Assembly: GCA_002361485.1 (NCBI GenBank)
Contig: DESZ01000009.1
Span: 17,532-81,531, forward strand
Reading direction: 5' to 3'
DNA from: Cyanobacteria bacterium UBA3301
GTDB lineage: Bacteria > Cyanobacteriota > Vampirovibrionia > Gastranaerophilales > Gastranaerophilaceae
Length of the DNA: 64,000 bases
Numbering within the stretch: position 1 is the first letter of the stretch; every line of letters starts with the position of its first letter. The notes beneath the pieces were generated by a model, which had not been told where the DNA came from, searched no databases, and was given only the letters and a program-made list of their open reading frames with translations. Below, in pieces: positions 36,080-44,632 of the stretch. A program made the position numbers and the translations under genes.

Positions 36080-37756
36080 ATGCAACCACTGGGAACAAAT
36101 CCGAATCAAATACCTCCGCAATATAACTCAGGTTATAATTGCGCAAATTTTGTTCCTGTTTCTCAAATGCAATGTTGTGCTCAGCCTCAAAATGCATATT
36201 CTGCTCAAATTCCACAGCAATATGCATATCCTCAGCAGTATGCACAACCGCAAATACAAACTCCGCAAACGACATATCAAGTTCCCCCAAGCGCTTCGGG
36301 TGTAAATATTCAGATATTTAATCCGTCTGTTACGGCACCGGGTGCTGCCGCTCCGACTTATAATGTTAATTCGCCTTGCTATCCTGCAAATTATTATACG
36401 GGACAGTATGGGCAAGGCTTAAATAATAACGTACAAAACGGTAATAACGGATTGGTAAACGGTCCAAACGGATTATTTAATCCTAACAATCCTGCCGATC
36501 CTAATCATCCGAACAATCCTTATCGCGCGGGAGGGGCGTTAGACCCGTCAAATCCGAACAATCCGTACGGTGCAGATCCTAACAATCCAAACAATCCGTA
36601 CAGACCGGGCGGAGCCTTTGACCCGACAAATCCGAACAATCCTTATAAAGTAGGTTCAACTAATCCGAACGATATGACTAATCCTGCAAATCCATACAGA
36701 TCCGGTGGAGCATTAGATCCTGCAAATCCAAACAATCCGTATGGCGCAGACCCTACCAATCCAAACAATCCGTACAGACCGGGCGGAGCTTTTGACCCGA
36801 CAAATCCTGATAACCCGTATAAAAATGCAACCGGTGTAAATCCAAACGATTATAATAATCCTGCAAATCCATACAGACCTGGAGGAGCATTAGATCCTAC
36901 CAATCCAAACAATCCGTATGGCGCAGATGTAAATAATCCGAACAATCCGTACAGACCAGGCGGACCTTATGACCCGACAAATCCGAATAATCCGTATAGA
37001 CCGGGCGGACCGATAAATCCGACAAGCCCCGAGAATATGACAAGTCCTGCTAATCCGTACAGACCCGGGGGACCATTAGATCCTGCAAATCCAAATAATC
37101 CTTATGGCGCAGATCCGACTAATCCAAACAATCCGTACAGACCTGGAGGACCTTATGACCCAAATAATCCGAATAATCCATACGGTGCAGGCGGCTTATT
37201 AAATCCTGCAAGTCCGAACAGTCCGTATAATAATTTAGGTTATAATAATGACAATAACGGAAATAACGGAACAAATACAAATATAACAAATACTACGACT
37301 GAAGAAAATAAAAAAACAGAAAAGAAAACTGTTGTACAATTAACCGATCAATATATAATGAGTTTAGAAAACGAACTCAACAGTCAAGATAAAAATATCA
37401 GACTAAATGGCGCAAAAGCTGTGTTTGACCGACTTGATGAAGATCCTTCAAGGAAAGACGATAAGGCTTTAACGGCATTAATAAATAAAATGCTTCAAGA
37501 CCCGTCCCAAGAAATCAGATTGTTAGCATTCTCAGCACTTGATGGCGGAATATGCAACGGAGATGAAGTGACCGCACAATTGTTACAGCAAATTCAAACA
37601 ACAGGTGCAGGCTATGGAATGGATGCGGTTGATGCGAACAAGATATTGCTGCGAATGGCAGGCAAGACGGTTGAAAAAGAAGTGCCGATTGACCCGAATA
37701 AAAGAACAACAGTGAAAACTGAAAAGAAAGAAGAAAAAAAGGAAGTCAAAAAATAA
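36080..37756 (+). CDS. Asn/Pro/Gly-rich NPY-repeat protein with C-terminal HEAT-like domain
   Basis: The protein has 558 residues in three parts. Residues 1-130 are Gln/Pro/Tyr-rich without a signal peptide. Residues about 135-385 hold a tandem repeat built on (N/A)NPY followed alternately by RPGG(A/P) and GAD; I count 16 NPY and one SPY, ordered as four larger units of about 55 residues with four NPYs each. After an Asn/Thr-rich linker, residues about 410-530 form a helical HEAT-like domain (KNIRLNGAKAVFDRLDED, then QEIRLLAFSALDGG), followed by a Lys/Glu tail. AGGGG precedes the ATG. It is the first of three genes, followed by two small unknown proteins. The repeats suggest an extended, flexible, non-globular scaffold; no family name. 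Confidence 0.85.
   Translation: MQPLGTNPNQIPPQYNSGYNCANFVPVSQMQCCAQPQNAYSAQIPQQYAYPQQYAQPQIQTPQTTYQVPPSASGVNIQIFNPSVTAPGAAAPTYNVNSPCYPANYYTGQYGQGLNNNVQNGNNGLVNGPNGLFNPNNPADPNHPNNPYRAGGALDPSNPNNPYGADPNNPNNPYRPGGAFDPTNPNNPYKVGSTNPNDMTNPANPYRSGGALDPANPNNPYGADPTNPNNPYRPGGAFDPTNPDNPYKNATGVNPNDYNNPANPYRPGGALDPTNPNNPYGADVNNPNNPYRPGGPYDPTNPNNPYRPGGPINPTSPENMTSPANPYRPGGPLDPANPNNPYGADPTNPNNPYRPGGPYDPNNPNNPYGAGGLLNPASPNSPYNNLGYNNDNNGNNGTNTNITNTTTEENKKTEKKTVVQLTDQYIMSLENELNSQDKNIRLNGAKAVFDRLDEDPSRKDDKALTALINKMLQDPSQEIRLLAFSALDGGICNGDEVTAQLLQQIQTTGAGYGMDAVDANKILLRMAGKTVEKEVPIDPNKRTTVKTEKKEEKKEVKK
36490..37235 (+). repeat. Coding tandem repeat (about 165-bp unit, four copies)
   Basis: At DNA level the words AATCCGTACAGACC, GGCGCAGA and AACAATCCGTA recur at near-constant spacing inside the NPY-repeat gene. 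The four larger units begin near 36517, 36685, 36865 and 37051. Units three and four have Pro in place of Ala after RPGG, which shows a later expansion or gene-conversion step. Length variation between strains is likely. Confidence 0.8.
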
Positions 37757-37779
37757 TAAATTAAAAAAGGAAGTGTGAA

Positions 37780-38214
37780 ATGGGAATAATATCCAGAGGC
37801 ATAGGGCTAGCAGCCCTAGGTATGGTGGCATATGATGCGCATTATCTTGGAAAGGTTAAATCAGACCTTTATGCAAGTGAAAAAGATGCGTCTTCAACAG
37901 GGTATTACCTGAATAACTCAATGTATTCAGATTCAATGAGTAAAGTTCAGGAACGTGTACGCACGCTTTCGTTCACAACAGAACTTGACCAAATGTGGAA
38001 ACGCTTTTTAAATGAGCCTATCGGTTATATAAAAGGGTTTACCTCGATGCTTGTAAATCATGCAATACCGTTTGCATTAGGTGTCGGTGCGTTGCTTGCT
38101 CCTAAAACAATAAGCAAAGTATGTGCAGGTGGTTTGGGAGTATATGGTGCATATCAGTTCCTTAAAAACTTCTTTGGTTGGGGTACTCCGCCGGGACTTG
38201 ATAAAATGATGTAA
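37780..38214 (+). CDS. Hypothetical small membrane-associated protein
   Basis: The protein has 144 residues. A hydrophobic, Gly/Ala-rich N-terminus (GIISRGIGLAALGMVAYDA), a polar middle with Ser/Thr/Tyr, and a second hydrophobic Gly/Ala stretch near residues 90-125 suggest one or two membrane contacts. GGAAGTGTG precedes the ATG by a few bases. It lies 23 bp after the NPY-repeat gene and 40 bp before the next small gene, so it is probably co-transcribed. No family recognised. Confidence 0.7.
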   Translation: MGIISRGIGLAALGMVAYDAHYLGKVKSDLYASEKDASSTGYYLNNSMYSDSMSKVQERVRTLSFTTELDQMWKRFLNEPIGYIKGFTSMLVNHAIPFALGVGALLAPKTISKVCAGGLGVYGAYQFLKNFFGWGTPPGLDKMM

Positions 38215-38254
38215 TTTGTATTATATAATAATAAAATGTAATGAGGTGACAGTA

Positions 38255-38581
38255 ATGGTATTTCAAAAAATAGGACCAAAAATAAATTCAAATGTAACAA
38301 AATTAAACTCTAAACTCGAAAAAAGTGAAGATTTAAAAACTTTTGCAGAAACAAAAGATATGTTAAAGCAAGCATTTAATAACCAATATAGCGAGCTTCG
38401 AACAAGAGAAAAAGCTAATATATATTTTGAAAAGGGTGTTGTGTTTGCGGGAAAAACAGCAAAACTGCCAAAGTTTATAGCTCAAACTTTGTTTGATATA
38501 AAATCTGCATATCTCTTTATAAAAGCTGATATAAAAGAACATAACGCTTTTGTTAAAGGATATATGGATACTATAAAATAG
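38255..38581 (+). CDS. Hypothetical small Lys-rich protein
   Basis: The protein has 108 residues, basic and mostly helical by its pattern of Lys/Leu/Ile/Glu, with no signal peptide or clear membrane helix. The start at 38255 is set by GAGGTGA seven bases upstream; the frame opens earlier at 38216. It ends 3 bp before the convergent dUTPase stop. Third gene of the NPY-repeat operon; function unknown. Confidence 0.68.
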   Translation: MVFQKIGPKINSNVTKLNSKLEKSEDLKTFAETKDMLKQAFNNQYSELRTREKANIYFEKGVVFAGKTAKLPKFIAQTLFDIKSAYLFIKADIKEHNAFVKGYMDTIK

Positions 38582-38583
38582 GA

Positions 38584-39024
38584 TTATTGTTTTCCGGTTG
38601 AGCCAAAACCGCCTGCTCCGCGAGCTGTTGTTGTTAATTCCGTTACAACTTCAAGTTTTGCTTGTTCAACTCGTGCAATAACCATTTGTGCTACCCGTTC
38701 CTGCGGTTCGATTGTGTATTCGTCATTTGATAGGTTTACAACTCCTACACAAACTTCTCCTCTGTAATCCTCATCAACAGTACCTACACAATTAATAAGT
38801 GTTATCCCATGTTTGATGGATAATCCTGAACGAGGACGAATTTGAGCTTCATATCCGTGTTCTAATTCAATTTTTAACCCTGTCGGAATTAGTGTTCTTT
38901 CCAACGGCTTTAATGTTATCGGCTCTTCAATTGCTGCATATAAATCCATTCCTGCAGCACCTTCTGTTTTATATTCAGGCAAAACTTTGTTGTGTGCTAA
39001 TTTTTCAATTTTTAATACTGTCAT
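38584..39024 (-). CDS. dut: dUTP diphosphatase
   Basis: This enzyme hydrolyses dUTP to dUMP, keeping uracil out of DNA and feeding dTMP synthesis. The 146 residues carry the five trimeric-dUTPase motifs: AAGMDLYA (residue about 22), PRSGLSIKHG (about 62), NCVGTVDEDYRGEV (about 80), ERVAQMVIARV (about 108) and the C-terminal arm RGAGGFGSTG (about 134). It starts with GGGAG upstream of the ATG and is transcribed alone. Confidence 0.97.
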   Translation of the reverse strand: MTVLKIEKLAHNKVLPEYKTEGAAGMDLYAAIEEPITLKPLERTLIPTGLKIELEHGYEAQIRPRSGLSIKHGITLINCVGTVDEDYRGEVCVGVVNLSNDEYTIEPQERVAQMVIARVEQAKLEVVTELTTTARGAGGFGSTGKQ

Positions 39025-39096
39025 AATACATTACTCCCTTTTTGTATGCATGATAAAACAGACGCCCTATGTTGTAAAGTAAATATATGTTTTATT

Positions 39097-39297
39097 TTAC
39101 ATACCTTGATTTTGAGCATAGAAAAATATTGCAGCATTAATTCTATTGTTCAACTTAAGTTTTCGTAAAATTTCTGAAATGTGTGCTTTTACTGTGTGTC
39201 TTGATATGCAAAGTTCCGATGCAATTTCTTTGTTTGTCATACCTTTTGCAATGTATGACAGAATTTCTTGTTCCCTATCCGTTAATTTTTCATTCAT
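39097..39297 (-). CDS. Stand-alone LuxR/GerE-type DNA-binding domain
   Basis: The 66-residue protein consists only of a LuxR-type helix-turn-helix: LTDREQEILSYIAKGMTNKE, ASELCISRHTVKAHI (recognition helix) and LRKLKLNNRINA. There is no receiver or ligand domain, as in the Bacillus GerE type. A strong TTGGAGGAAATATT ribosome site precedes the ATG. It probably acts as a small transcription regulator controlled by its own level or by a partner. It lies between dUTPase and the NagA gene, all on the minus strand but with a terminator between NagA and this gene. Confidence 0.85.
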   Translation of the reverse strand: MNEKLTDREQEILSYIAKGMTNKEIASELCISRHTVKAHISEILRKLKLNNRINAAIFFYAQNQGM

Positions 39298-39381
39298 AAT
39301 ATTTCCTCCAAGTCATATAAATATTATAATAGAAGATTTATACGATTAGCTTAATAATATTTCCAACTTTCTTAATTGCAT

Positions 39382-39413
39382 AAAAAAAAGACCTTGTTTT
39401 AATTTTCAAGGCC
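39382..39413 (-). terminator. Rho-independent terminator (minus strand)
   Basis: On the minus strand, stem GGCCTTG / CAAGGTC (one G-U) with a ten-base loop is followed by eight T's. It closes the pbp-murE-nagA unit. Confidence 0.85.
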
Positions 39414-39431
39414 TATCCGTTTAAATAAGAA

Positions 39432-39465
39432 GAGAGAGCTTTATATATTTATATAAAGTTCTCTC
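39432..39465. other. Long hairpin between nagA and its terminator
   Basis: GAGAGAGCTTTATATA (39432-39447) and TATATAAAGTTCTCTC (39450-39465) pair over 16 bases with one G-U and a two-base spacer. No T run follows on either strand, so it is not a standard terminator. It could protect the 3' end of the nagA message or be a protein site. Confidence 0.65.
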
Positions 39466-39515
39466 AAAGTTAAAAATTGCTATAAATAATTATATATATT
39501 TACAAAACTTTACAA

Positions 39516-40469
39516 TTATTTTGTAATATTTATCATATTATAATTTTCGTCCCATTCGATTTCACCAGAAATATTGAGTTTATGATAGTTGTAGGGGTTT
39601 TCTATATATTGTGGTTTCATCAAGTTCTTTTTAGCTAATATTTTGATTATATCAGGCAAAAGTTTTGAGCTCCCTGCAAGTGTGCCATCAGATGATGTTG
39701 CTTTTTCTCCGTCAAAAGTAATAGGTTTATCTGCAAACATAAATTGTTTTATGTTGCTATGAGTGCAAGGAAGACAATCTGAAACCAATATAATTTTATT
39801 TTCAGGTTTTGATATAAATAACAATTTTAGAGCTTTGTCGTTTACGTGGACGCCGTCGGCGATTATTTCCGTATAAATATTCGGGTCAGTTAGGGCGCTT
39901 AGTGCGGTTGATGGCTCTTGTTTGTGGGTTACACCGCTCATTGCATTAAATATATGCGTAACCCCGTCGCAATTTGTTAGATCCCCCCCCATGCAATGGC
40001 CGGCCTGTATTTTTATCCCTTTTTTATGTAAATATTCCAATAAATCTTTTTGAGCCAATTCAGGAGCCAGTGTAACTATTTTAATAAAATCATCTTCTAT
40101 AAGTTTAAAATTGTCTATTGTGGGCGGCAAAAATTGAAATTGATTATGGATCCCCTTTTTTTGTGGGTTTAGGAATATACCTTCCAGATGAATTCCGCAA
40201 ATTCGAGCCATTTCGGATGTTTGTTTTGAAGCAGCATTTTTTATTACGCCTATTTGTTTTTTTATATTTTCTATTGTATCTGTAACCAGCGTAGGAAATA
40301 TTGCACCAAAACCTTCTTTGCGCATTTTGTATGACAAATCCAATATGTCCTCAGATGTTGCTTTGTTAAAATCAACACCGTAGCAGCCGTGAAAATGTTG
40401 TTCTACAAGTAATTTTGTTTTCATAACTATACCTTTCGTATCAATAGGTAATATTTTGCTGATATTCAT
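39516..40469 (-). CDS. nagA: N-acetylglucosamine-6-phosphate deacetylase-like amidohydrolase
   Basis: This NagA-family enzyme would remove acetate from GlcNAc-6-phosphate in amino-sugar and wall recycling. The 317 residues are shorter than the usual 380: the N-terminal beta-sandwich is missing, and the protein begins near the metal-binding strand (EQHFHGCYGVDF). The barrel motifs HLEGIFL (normally HLEGPF), QAGHCM, THIFNAMSG (normally THLFNAM), IADGVHV and LVSDCL are present, so the active site looks intact. A ribosome site GAGGT favours 40469; 40424 is an alternative with AAAGGT. Downstream of murE and a penicillin-binding protein, which fits peptidoglycan recycling. Confidence 0.82.
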   Translation of the reverse strand: MNISKILPIDTKGIVMKTKLLVEQHFHGCYGVDFNKATSEDILDLSYKMRKEGFGAIFPTLVTDTIENIKKQIGVIKNAASKQTSEMARICGIHLEGIFLNPQKKGIHNQFQFLPPTIDNFKLIEDDFIKIVTLAPELAQKDLLEYLHKKGIKIQAGHCMGGDLTNCDGVTHIFNAMSGVTHKQEPSTALSALTDPNIYTEIIADGVHVNDKALKLLFISKPENKIILVSDCLPCTHSNIKQFMFADKPITFDGEKATSSDGTLAGSSKLLPDIIKILAKKNLMKPQYIENPYNYHKLNISGEIEWDENYNMINITK

Positions 40470-40507
40470 TATCAGACCTCGTTTATCCGTTTTATTATAT
40501 TACGCTT

Positions 40508-41983
40508 CTATATTACGCTTCCTGCGAAAACTTTTCTTGCTTGTTCTCTGTCATCAAAATGTATTGTTTTGTCTTTTAATATTTGATAATCCTCGTGCCC
40601 TTTACCTGCAATAAGAACGACATCATTATTGTTTGCGATATCTTTCAACATTGCGATAGCTTCGCCTCTATCGGGTTCAACTGTTACAATGTCAGGGTTT
40701 ACGGATTGTAAACCTGCAATAATATCTGTTATTATTTGTTGAGGATCCTCTGTGCGTGGATTGTCACTTGTTATTACAATTTTGTCTGCAAGTTTTTGTG
40801 CTATTGCCCCCATCTTCGGACGTTTTGTAGCATCTCTGTCGCCGCCGCATCCGAATAAGCAAATTAATTTCCCGTTTGCAGGAGTAATTTCTCTTGCTGT
40901 TTTCAAAACGTTTTCCAAACCATCAGGAGTATGTGCATAATCAACAATTACAAGCGGTTTTTTATTCACAACCTCAAATCTGCCTGCTACCCCGTGAACA
41001 TTTTGCAATGCATTTAAAGCCGTTTGAATATCAATTCCCATCGCGATTGCTGAAGTAACTGCTGCTAATACATTATAAACGCTGAACATTCCGTTCATGT
41101 GTAAACTTACATTATATTCTTTATCTTTGGTCACGAGTGTAAATTCTGCCCCATTTGTCGAAAAATTGATATCTTTAGCCATTACGTCAGCTTGTTTTTT
41201 TACACCGTAAGTATATTTTATCGCCTCTGCCGGTACTTCCGATAAAAATCTTTCGCCGTATTCATCATCTATGTTGATAACTGCAAAGTTTCCTTCTTTT
41301 AATCTTTGAAATAATAATGCTTTAGCTTTGAAATAATTTTCCATTGTTATGTGATAGTCCAAATGGTCTTGGGTCAGATTTGTAAAAATAGCTCCGTTAA
41401 ATCTGCATCCTCCGACTCTGTTTTGTTCAAGTGCGTGTGAGCTGACTTCCATTACAACATTATCAATTTTTTCAATATCTTTTATCATTCTTAATGTAGC
41501 TTGTAATTCAGGAGCTTGAGGGGTTGTGTGTTTTGCGTTTCGGTATTCGCTTGTGGATGATAATTTATATCCTAAAGTTCCTATTAACGCACATTTTTTG
41601 TGGTCTTGTTCCAATATCTTTTGTATTAAGTGGGTAACGGTTGTTTTACCGTTTGTTCCAGTAACACCGATTAAATTTATCCCCATAGAAGGGCGTGAAT
41701 AAAATCTGTCTGCAATATCCGCAATTTGATGTCTCGTTGATTGAACCTGAATTTGCGGTACATTTACTCCTTCAACTTTTCTTTCGACAAGCAGTGCAAC
41801 CGCGCCGCTATCTATTGCCATTTGAGCATATTCGTGTCCGTCTGTGTGTTCTCCGACTAAACAGACAAATATATCGCCTTTTTTGGTTGTGTTTGAATTG
41901 TAAGAAATCCCTGAAACTTCTACATTTTTAAAATTAATCAGGTCTTTATATTTTAAATATTCAATCAATTCATCTAATTTCAT
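40508..41983 (-). CDS. murE: UDP-MurNAc-tripeptide (meso-diaminopimelate) ligase
   Basis: This ligase adds meso-diaminopimelate to UDP-MurNAc-L-Ala-D-Glu in wall synthesis. Its 491 residues include the ATP loop GVTGTNGKTT (about 108-117), the carbamylated-lysine region FKAKALLFQ, and the specificity motif DNPRTEDP (about 407), which marks meso-DAP rather than lysine users. GAGGAG lies 8 bases before the ATG. It is 14 bp behind the penicillin-binding protein gene and 38 bp ahead of nagA, so one operon. It agrees with LysA and the DapL-like aminotransferase nearby. Confidence 0.97.
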   Translation of the reverse strand: MKLDELIEYLKYKDLINFKNVEVSGISYNSNTTKKGDIFVCLVGEHTDGHEYAQMAIDSGAVALLVERKVEGVNVPQIQVQSTRHQIADIADRFYSRPSMGINLIGVTGTNGKTTVTHLIQKILEQDHKKCALIGTLGYKLSSTSEYRNAKHTTPQAPELQATLRMIKDIEKIDNVVMEVSSHALEQNRVGGCRFNGAIFTNLTQDHLDYHITMENYFKAKALLFQRLKEGNFAVINIDDEYGERFLSEVPAEAIKYTYGVKKQADVMAKDINFSTNGAEFTLVTKDKEYNVSLHMNGMFSVYNVLAAVTSAIAMGIDIQTALNALQNVHGVAGRFEVVNKKPLVIVDYAHTPDGLENVLKTAREITPANGKLICLFGCGGDRDATKRPKMGAIAQKLADKIVITSDNPRTEDPQQIITDIIAGLQSVNPDIVTVEPDRGEAIAMLKDIANNNDVVLIAGKGHEDYQILKDKTIHFDDREQARKVFAGSVI

Positions 41984-41997
41984 TTATATTTCTCCTC

Positions 41998-43761
41998 TTA
42001 TATTTTTGTATTTTTATTTTGAACTTTATCAGGTTTTATATCGAGTATTCTTGCGACTTGCTCTGATACTTCGTGAAATACGGGGCCGGCTACTGTGTTT
42101 CCCCAAATTGCACCTTTTTTCGCGCTGTCAATAACAACATAAATCAATACTTGCGGGTCATCTGCAGGGAAATATCCTATTGTTGATGTGTACATTGTGC
42201 CTGAGTATCCTCTGCCGTTTTCTAAAGGTTTTCTTGATGTACCTGTTTTGGCAGCAATATTGTATTTATCAGATTTTATACTTGACTTACCGTTATTAAC
42301 GCTTTTTACCAAAAGTTTTGTAATTGTGCGTGCTGTTTGCGGTGATATTGTCGGAATATGTTTAATTTTTTCTTCCTCTTCTTCCGGTGAGTATTTGATT
42401 ATGTGCGGAGTAACTCGGACTCCGTTATTTGCTAAAGCTGAAACAGCAGAAACCATTTGCATTATAGAAACTGACGTTCCATACCCGTATGCCATTGTCA
42501 TATGAATACCTTTATCCCAATATTTAGGAGAAGCTAATAATCCTGAAGATTCACCCGGTAAGTCAATACCTGATTTTTCTCCAAAGCCGAATTTGCGAAG
42601 CATCTTGTAAAATTCATTATGACTCATTAAAAATCCGACGTTTACAGAGCCAATATTACTTGAATGTTCAAACAGGTAAACTAAATTTATCGGTCCCGGA
42701 GCCCCTCTTTGTTTGTAATCATAATTTTCTATTGTATAATCACCAAATTTCATACGGCCCTGGTCATTTATAATAGAATTTTCGTTGATTTTCCCAAGTT
42801 CCATTGCGCTTGTAACCGTAATTATTTTAAACGTTGACCCCGGAGGATAAACATCTGTTAATGTCCAATTTTTAATTTGCGCATTAGAAGCCTTTTGGAA
42901 GTGATTCGGGTCATAAGTCGGAGCTACAGCATAAGCTAAAATTTCACCGTTTTTCGGATTCATAACTATTACTGCTCCGCGCAGAGCAGCTTTTTCAGCC
43001 ATCATTTTAAACAATTCTTTTTCACATACGTGTTGAATTGCCGCATCAATGGTTAAAGTTATATCTTGGCCTTTCGGAGTTATTGTCGGAGCAACCGGAT
43101 CTGTTGAAAATTGATAAATAATTTTTCCGTCGCGAGTTTGTTGATATCCCGTTGCTTTTACTACGTGTTCTAATTTATCTTTGGCAGATAATTCTACTCC
43201 GTTTGAAACCTCCGCATCAGCATTATAGAATCCCAAAACGTGAGATGCGAAAATCCCTTGAGGATATTCTCTTTCATCTTTTTTATCCAGAGAAATTGAA
43301 CGGAAATTATTATGTGCAATAATTTTCATTATTTTTTTTGCGGTATCTCTGTCAACATTTTTCTTTACTGCGATTACTTTTATATTTTTATCAGACAATT
43401 TCTTAAAAAGTGTTTCTTCAGGGATAGACAATATCGGCGAAAAAAGTTTTGCTATTTTTCTCGGGGTTTCTCGTTTTGTGTAGTCAACAGGGCGGGCATA
43501 AATATTATAATAAATTCTGTCGGTTGCAAGTTTTATACCGTTTCTGTCAAAAATGTCTCCGCGCAATTCAAAATCGTGGCTTGCACGTTGCATTTTGCCT
43601 CGTTCACGATATCTGTGTATGTCAAAAATTTGCAGGACAAAAAGATGTATAAGCAATATCACTACTGCAATTATATACAAAATATCCAGCCATCCCGAAA
43701 CCTTATTGCAACGTTTAATTCTGGGATTTTTTATTCCCTTGTTTACATCTTTTTTCATCAA
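41998..43761 (-). CDS. ftsI: Penicillin-binding protein, FtsI/PBP2 class (class B transpeptidase)
   Basis: This class B transpeptidase crosslinks peptidoglycan. The 587 residues have a short cytosolic start, one membrane anchor near 25-47, a dimerisation domain, and a transpeptidase domain with active-site STFK (Ser309-Lys312), SSN (near 365) and KTG (AAKTGTS near 511). The RGDIFDRNG motif after the anchor is typical of FtsI. Linkage to murE suggests the septal enzyme, as in the division-and-cell-wall clusters, though mraZ-ftsL genes are not here. AAGGGA precedes the ATG. Confidence 0.92.
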   Translation of the reverse strand: MMKKDVNKGIKNPRIKRCNKVSGWLDILYIIAVVILLIHLFVLQIFDIHRYRERGKMQRASHDFELRGDIFDRNGIKLATDRIYYNIYARPVDYTKRETPRKIAKLFSPILSIPEETLFKKLSDKNIKVIAVKKNVDRDTAKKIMKIIAHNNFRSISLDKKDEREYPQGIFASHVLGFYNADAEVSNGVELSAKDKLEHVVKATGYQQTRDGKIIYQFSTDPVAPTITPKGQDITLTIDAAIQHVCEKELFKMMAEKAALRGAVIVMNPKNGEILAYAVAPTYDPNHFQKASNAQIKNWTLTDVYPPGSTFKIITVTSAMELGKINENSIINDQGRMKFGDYTIENYDYKQRGAPGPINLVYLFEHSSNIGSVNVGFLMSHNEFYKMLRKFGFGEKSGIDLPGESSGLLASPKYWDKGIHMTMAYGYGTSVSIMQMVSAVSALANNGVRVTPHIIKYSPEEEEEKIKHIPTISPQTARTITKLLVKSVNNGKSSIKSDKYNIAAKTGTSRKPLENGRGYSGTMYTSTIGYFPADDPQVLIYVVIDSAKKGAIWGNTVAGPVFHEVSEQVARILDIKPDKVQNKNTKI

Positions 43762-43867
43762 ATATCCCTTAATTTATATATTAGCATAAGGGTATATAAT
43801 TGCGCATTAATATTAAATAAATTTACGAAATTATTTTATCTTGTATAGTTACTGTTATAATATTAAT

Positions 43868-44632
43868 ATGATAGCAAAGGAAAAACTGGATAAACTGGTT
43901 GAACAGTATGAAACTTTTGATTTTATAAAAGATGATCCTGTTCAATTTATCCACAGATATACAGATAAAAAAGATATTGAAATAGCAGGGTTTATCTCGT
44001 CGCTTGTTGCATACGGCAGTCGAGTTCAATTTATAAAGAAGCTTGATTTTTTGTTTAATAATATCGCACAGAATGAACCTCTGAATTTTATTCGGAATTT
44101 TGAACCCGAAATTATTGGCGATTTTAATTACAGATTCGGGAAACCGATTGATTTTATAGCAATATTCAATATATTGAAAGAATTGTATGCGCACGACAGT
44201 CTCGAAGAATTATTCGAGTACGGATATTCAAATAACCGCTTGTTTGAAGCGGTAGTTGATTATTTTTATGCAAGGGCAGGCAAAAATGTCGGACAAGGCT
44301 TTTATCATATGATACCAAACCCTAAAAACGGCGGAGCTATGAAGCGTATGTGTATGTATTTGCGATGGATGGTTCGCAAAGGTCCGGTTGATGCAGGAAT
44401 TTGGAATTTTATGCCTTCAAGAGATTTATATATTCCGCTAGACGTTCACGTTGCAAGAGTCTCAAGGCAAATGGGATTATTAACAAGAAAAGCAAATGAT
44501 TTTAAATCCGTTGTTGAATTAACCGAAAAATTAAAAGAATTTGACTCAAATGATCCTGTAAAATACGATTTTGCAATCTTTGGATACGGTATAGACAAAA
44601 CAAATCAGAGTTTGGCTAAAATTTCATCGTAA
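43868..44632 (+). CDS. TIGR02757 family protein
   Basis: The protein has 254 residues, and the sequence pattern (DPVQFIHRYTDKKDIEIAGFISSLVAYGSR at the start, PLDVHVARVSRQMGL near 195, DPVKYDFAIFGYG near the end) matches the TIGR02757/DUF2400 family. The middle and end recall helix-hairpin-helix base-excision glycosylases, so a nucleic-acid role is conceivable but not shown. ATG at 43868 is used; a TTG at 43841 would add nine residues. It converges on the DUF3326 gene with a 28-bp overlap. Confidence 0.85.
   Translation: MIAKEKLDKLVEQYETFDFIKDDPVQFIHRYTDKKDIEIAGFISSLVAYGSRVQFIKKLDFLFNNIAQNEPLNFIRNFEPEIIGDFNYRFGKPIDFIAIFNILKELYAHDSLEELFEYGYSNNRLFEAVVDYFYARAGKNVGQGFYHMIPNPKNGGAMKRMCMYLRWMVRKGPVDAGIWNFMPSRDLYIPLDVHVARVSRQMGLLTRKANDFKSVVELTEKLKEFDSNDPVKYDFAIFGYGIDKTNQSLAKISS

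Noticed and set aside
36128..36415. Open frames on both strands inside the start of the NPY-repeat gene
   Set aside because: They are by-products of its biased composition; the plus-strand main frame has a proper ribosome site and a folded C-terminal domain.
36490..37235. Regular DNA repeats that could be taken for a CRISPR array
   Set aside because: They are continuous in-frame coding repeats of an Asn/Pro protein, with no unique spacers of constant length and no cas genes.
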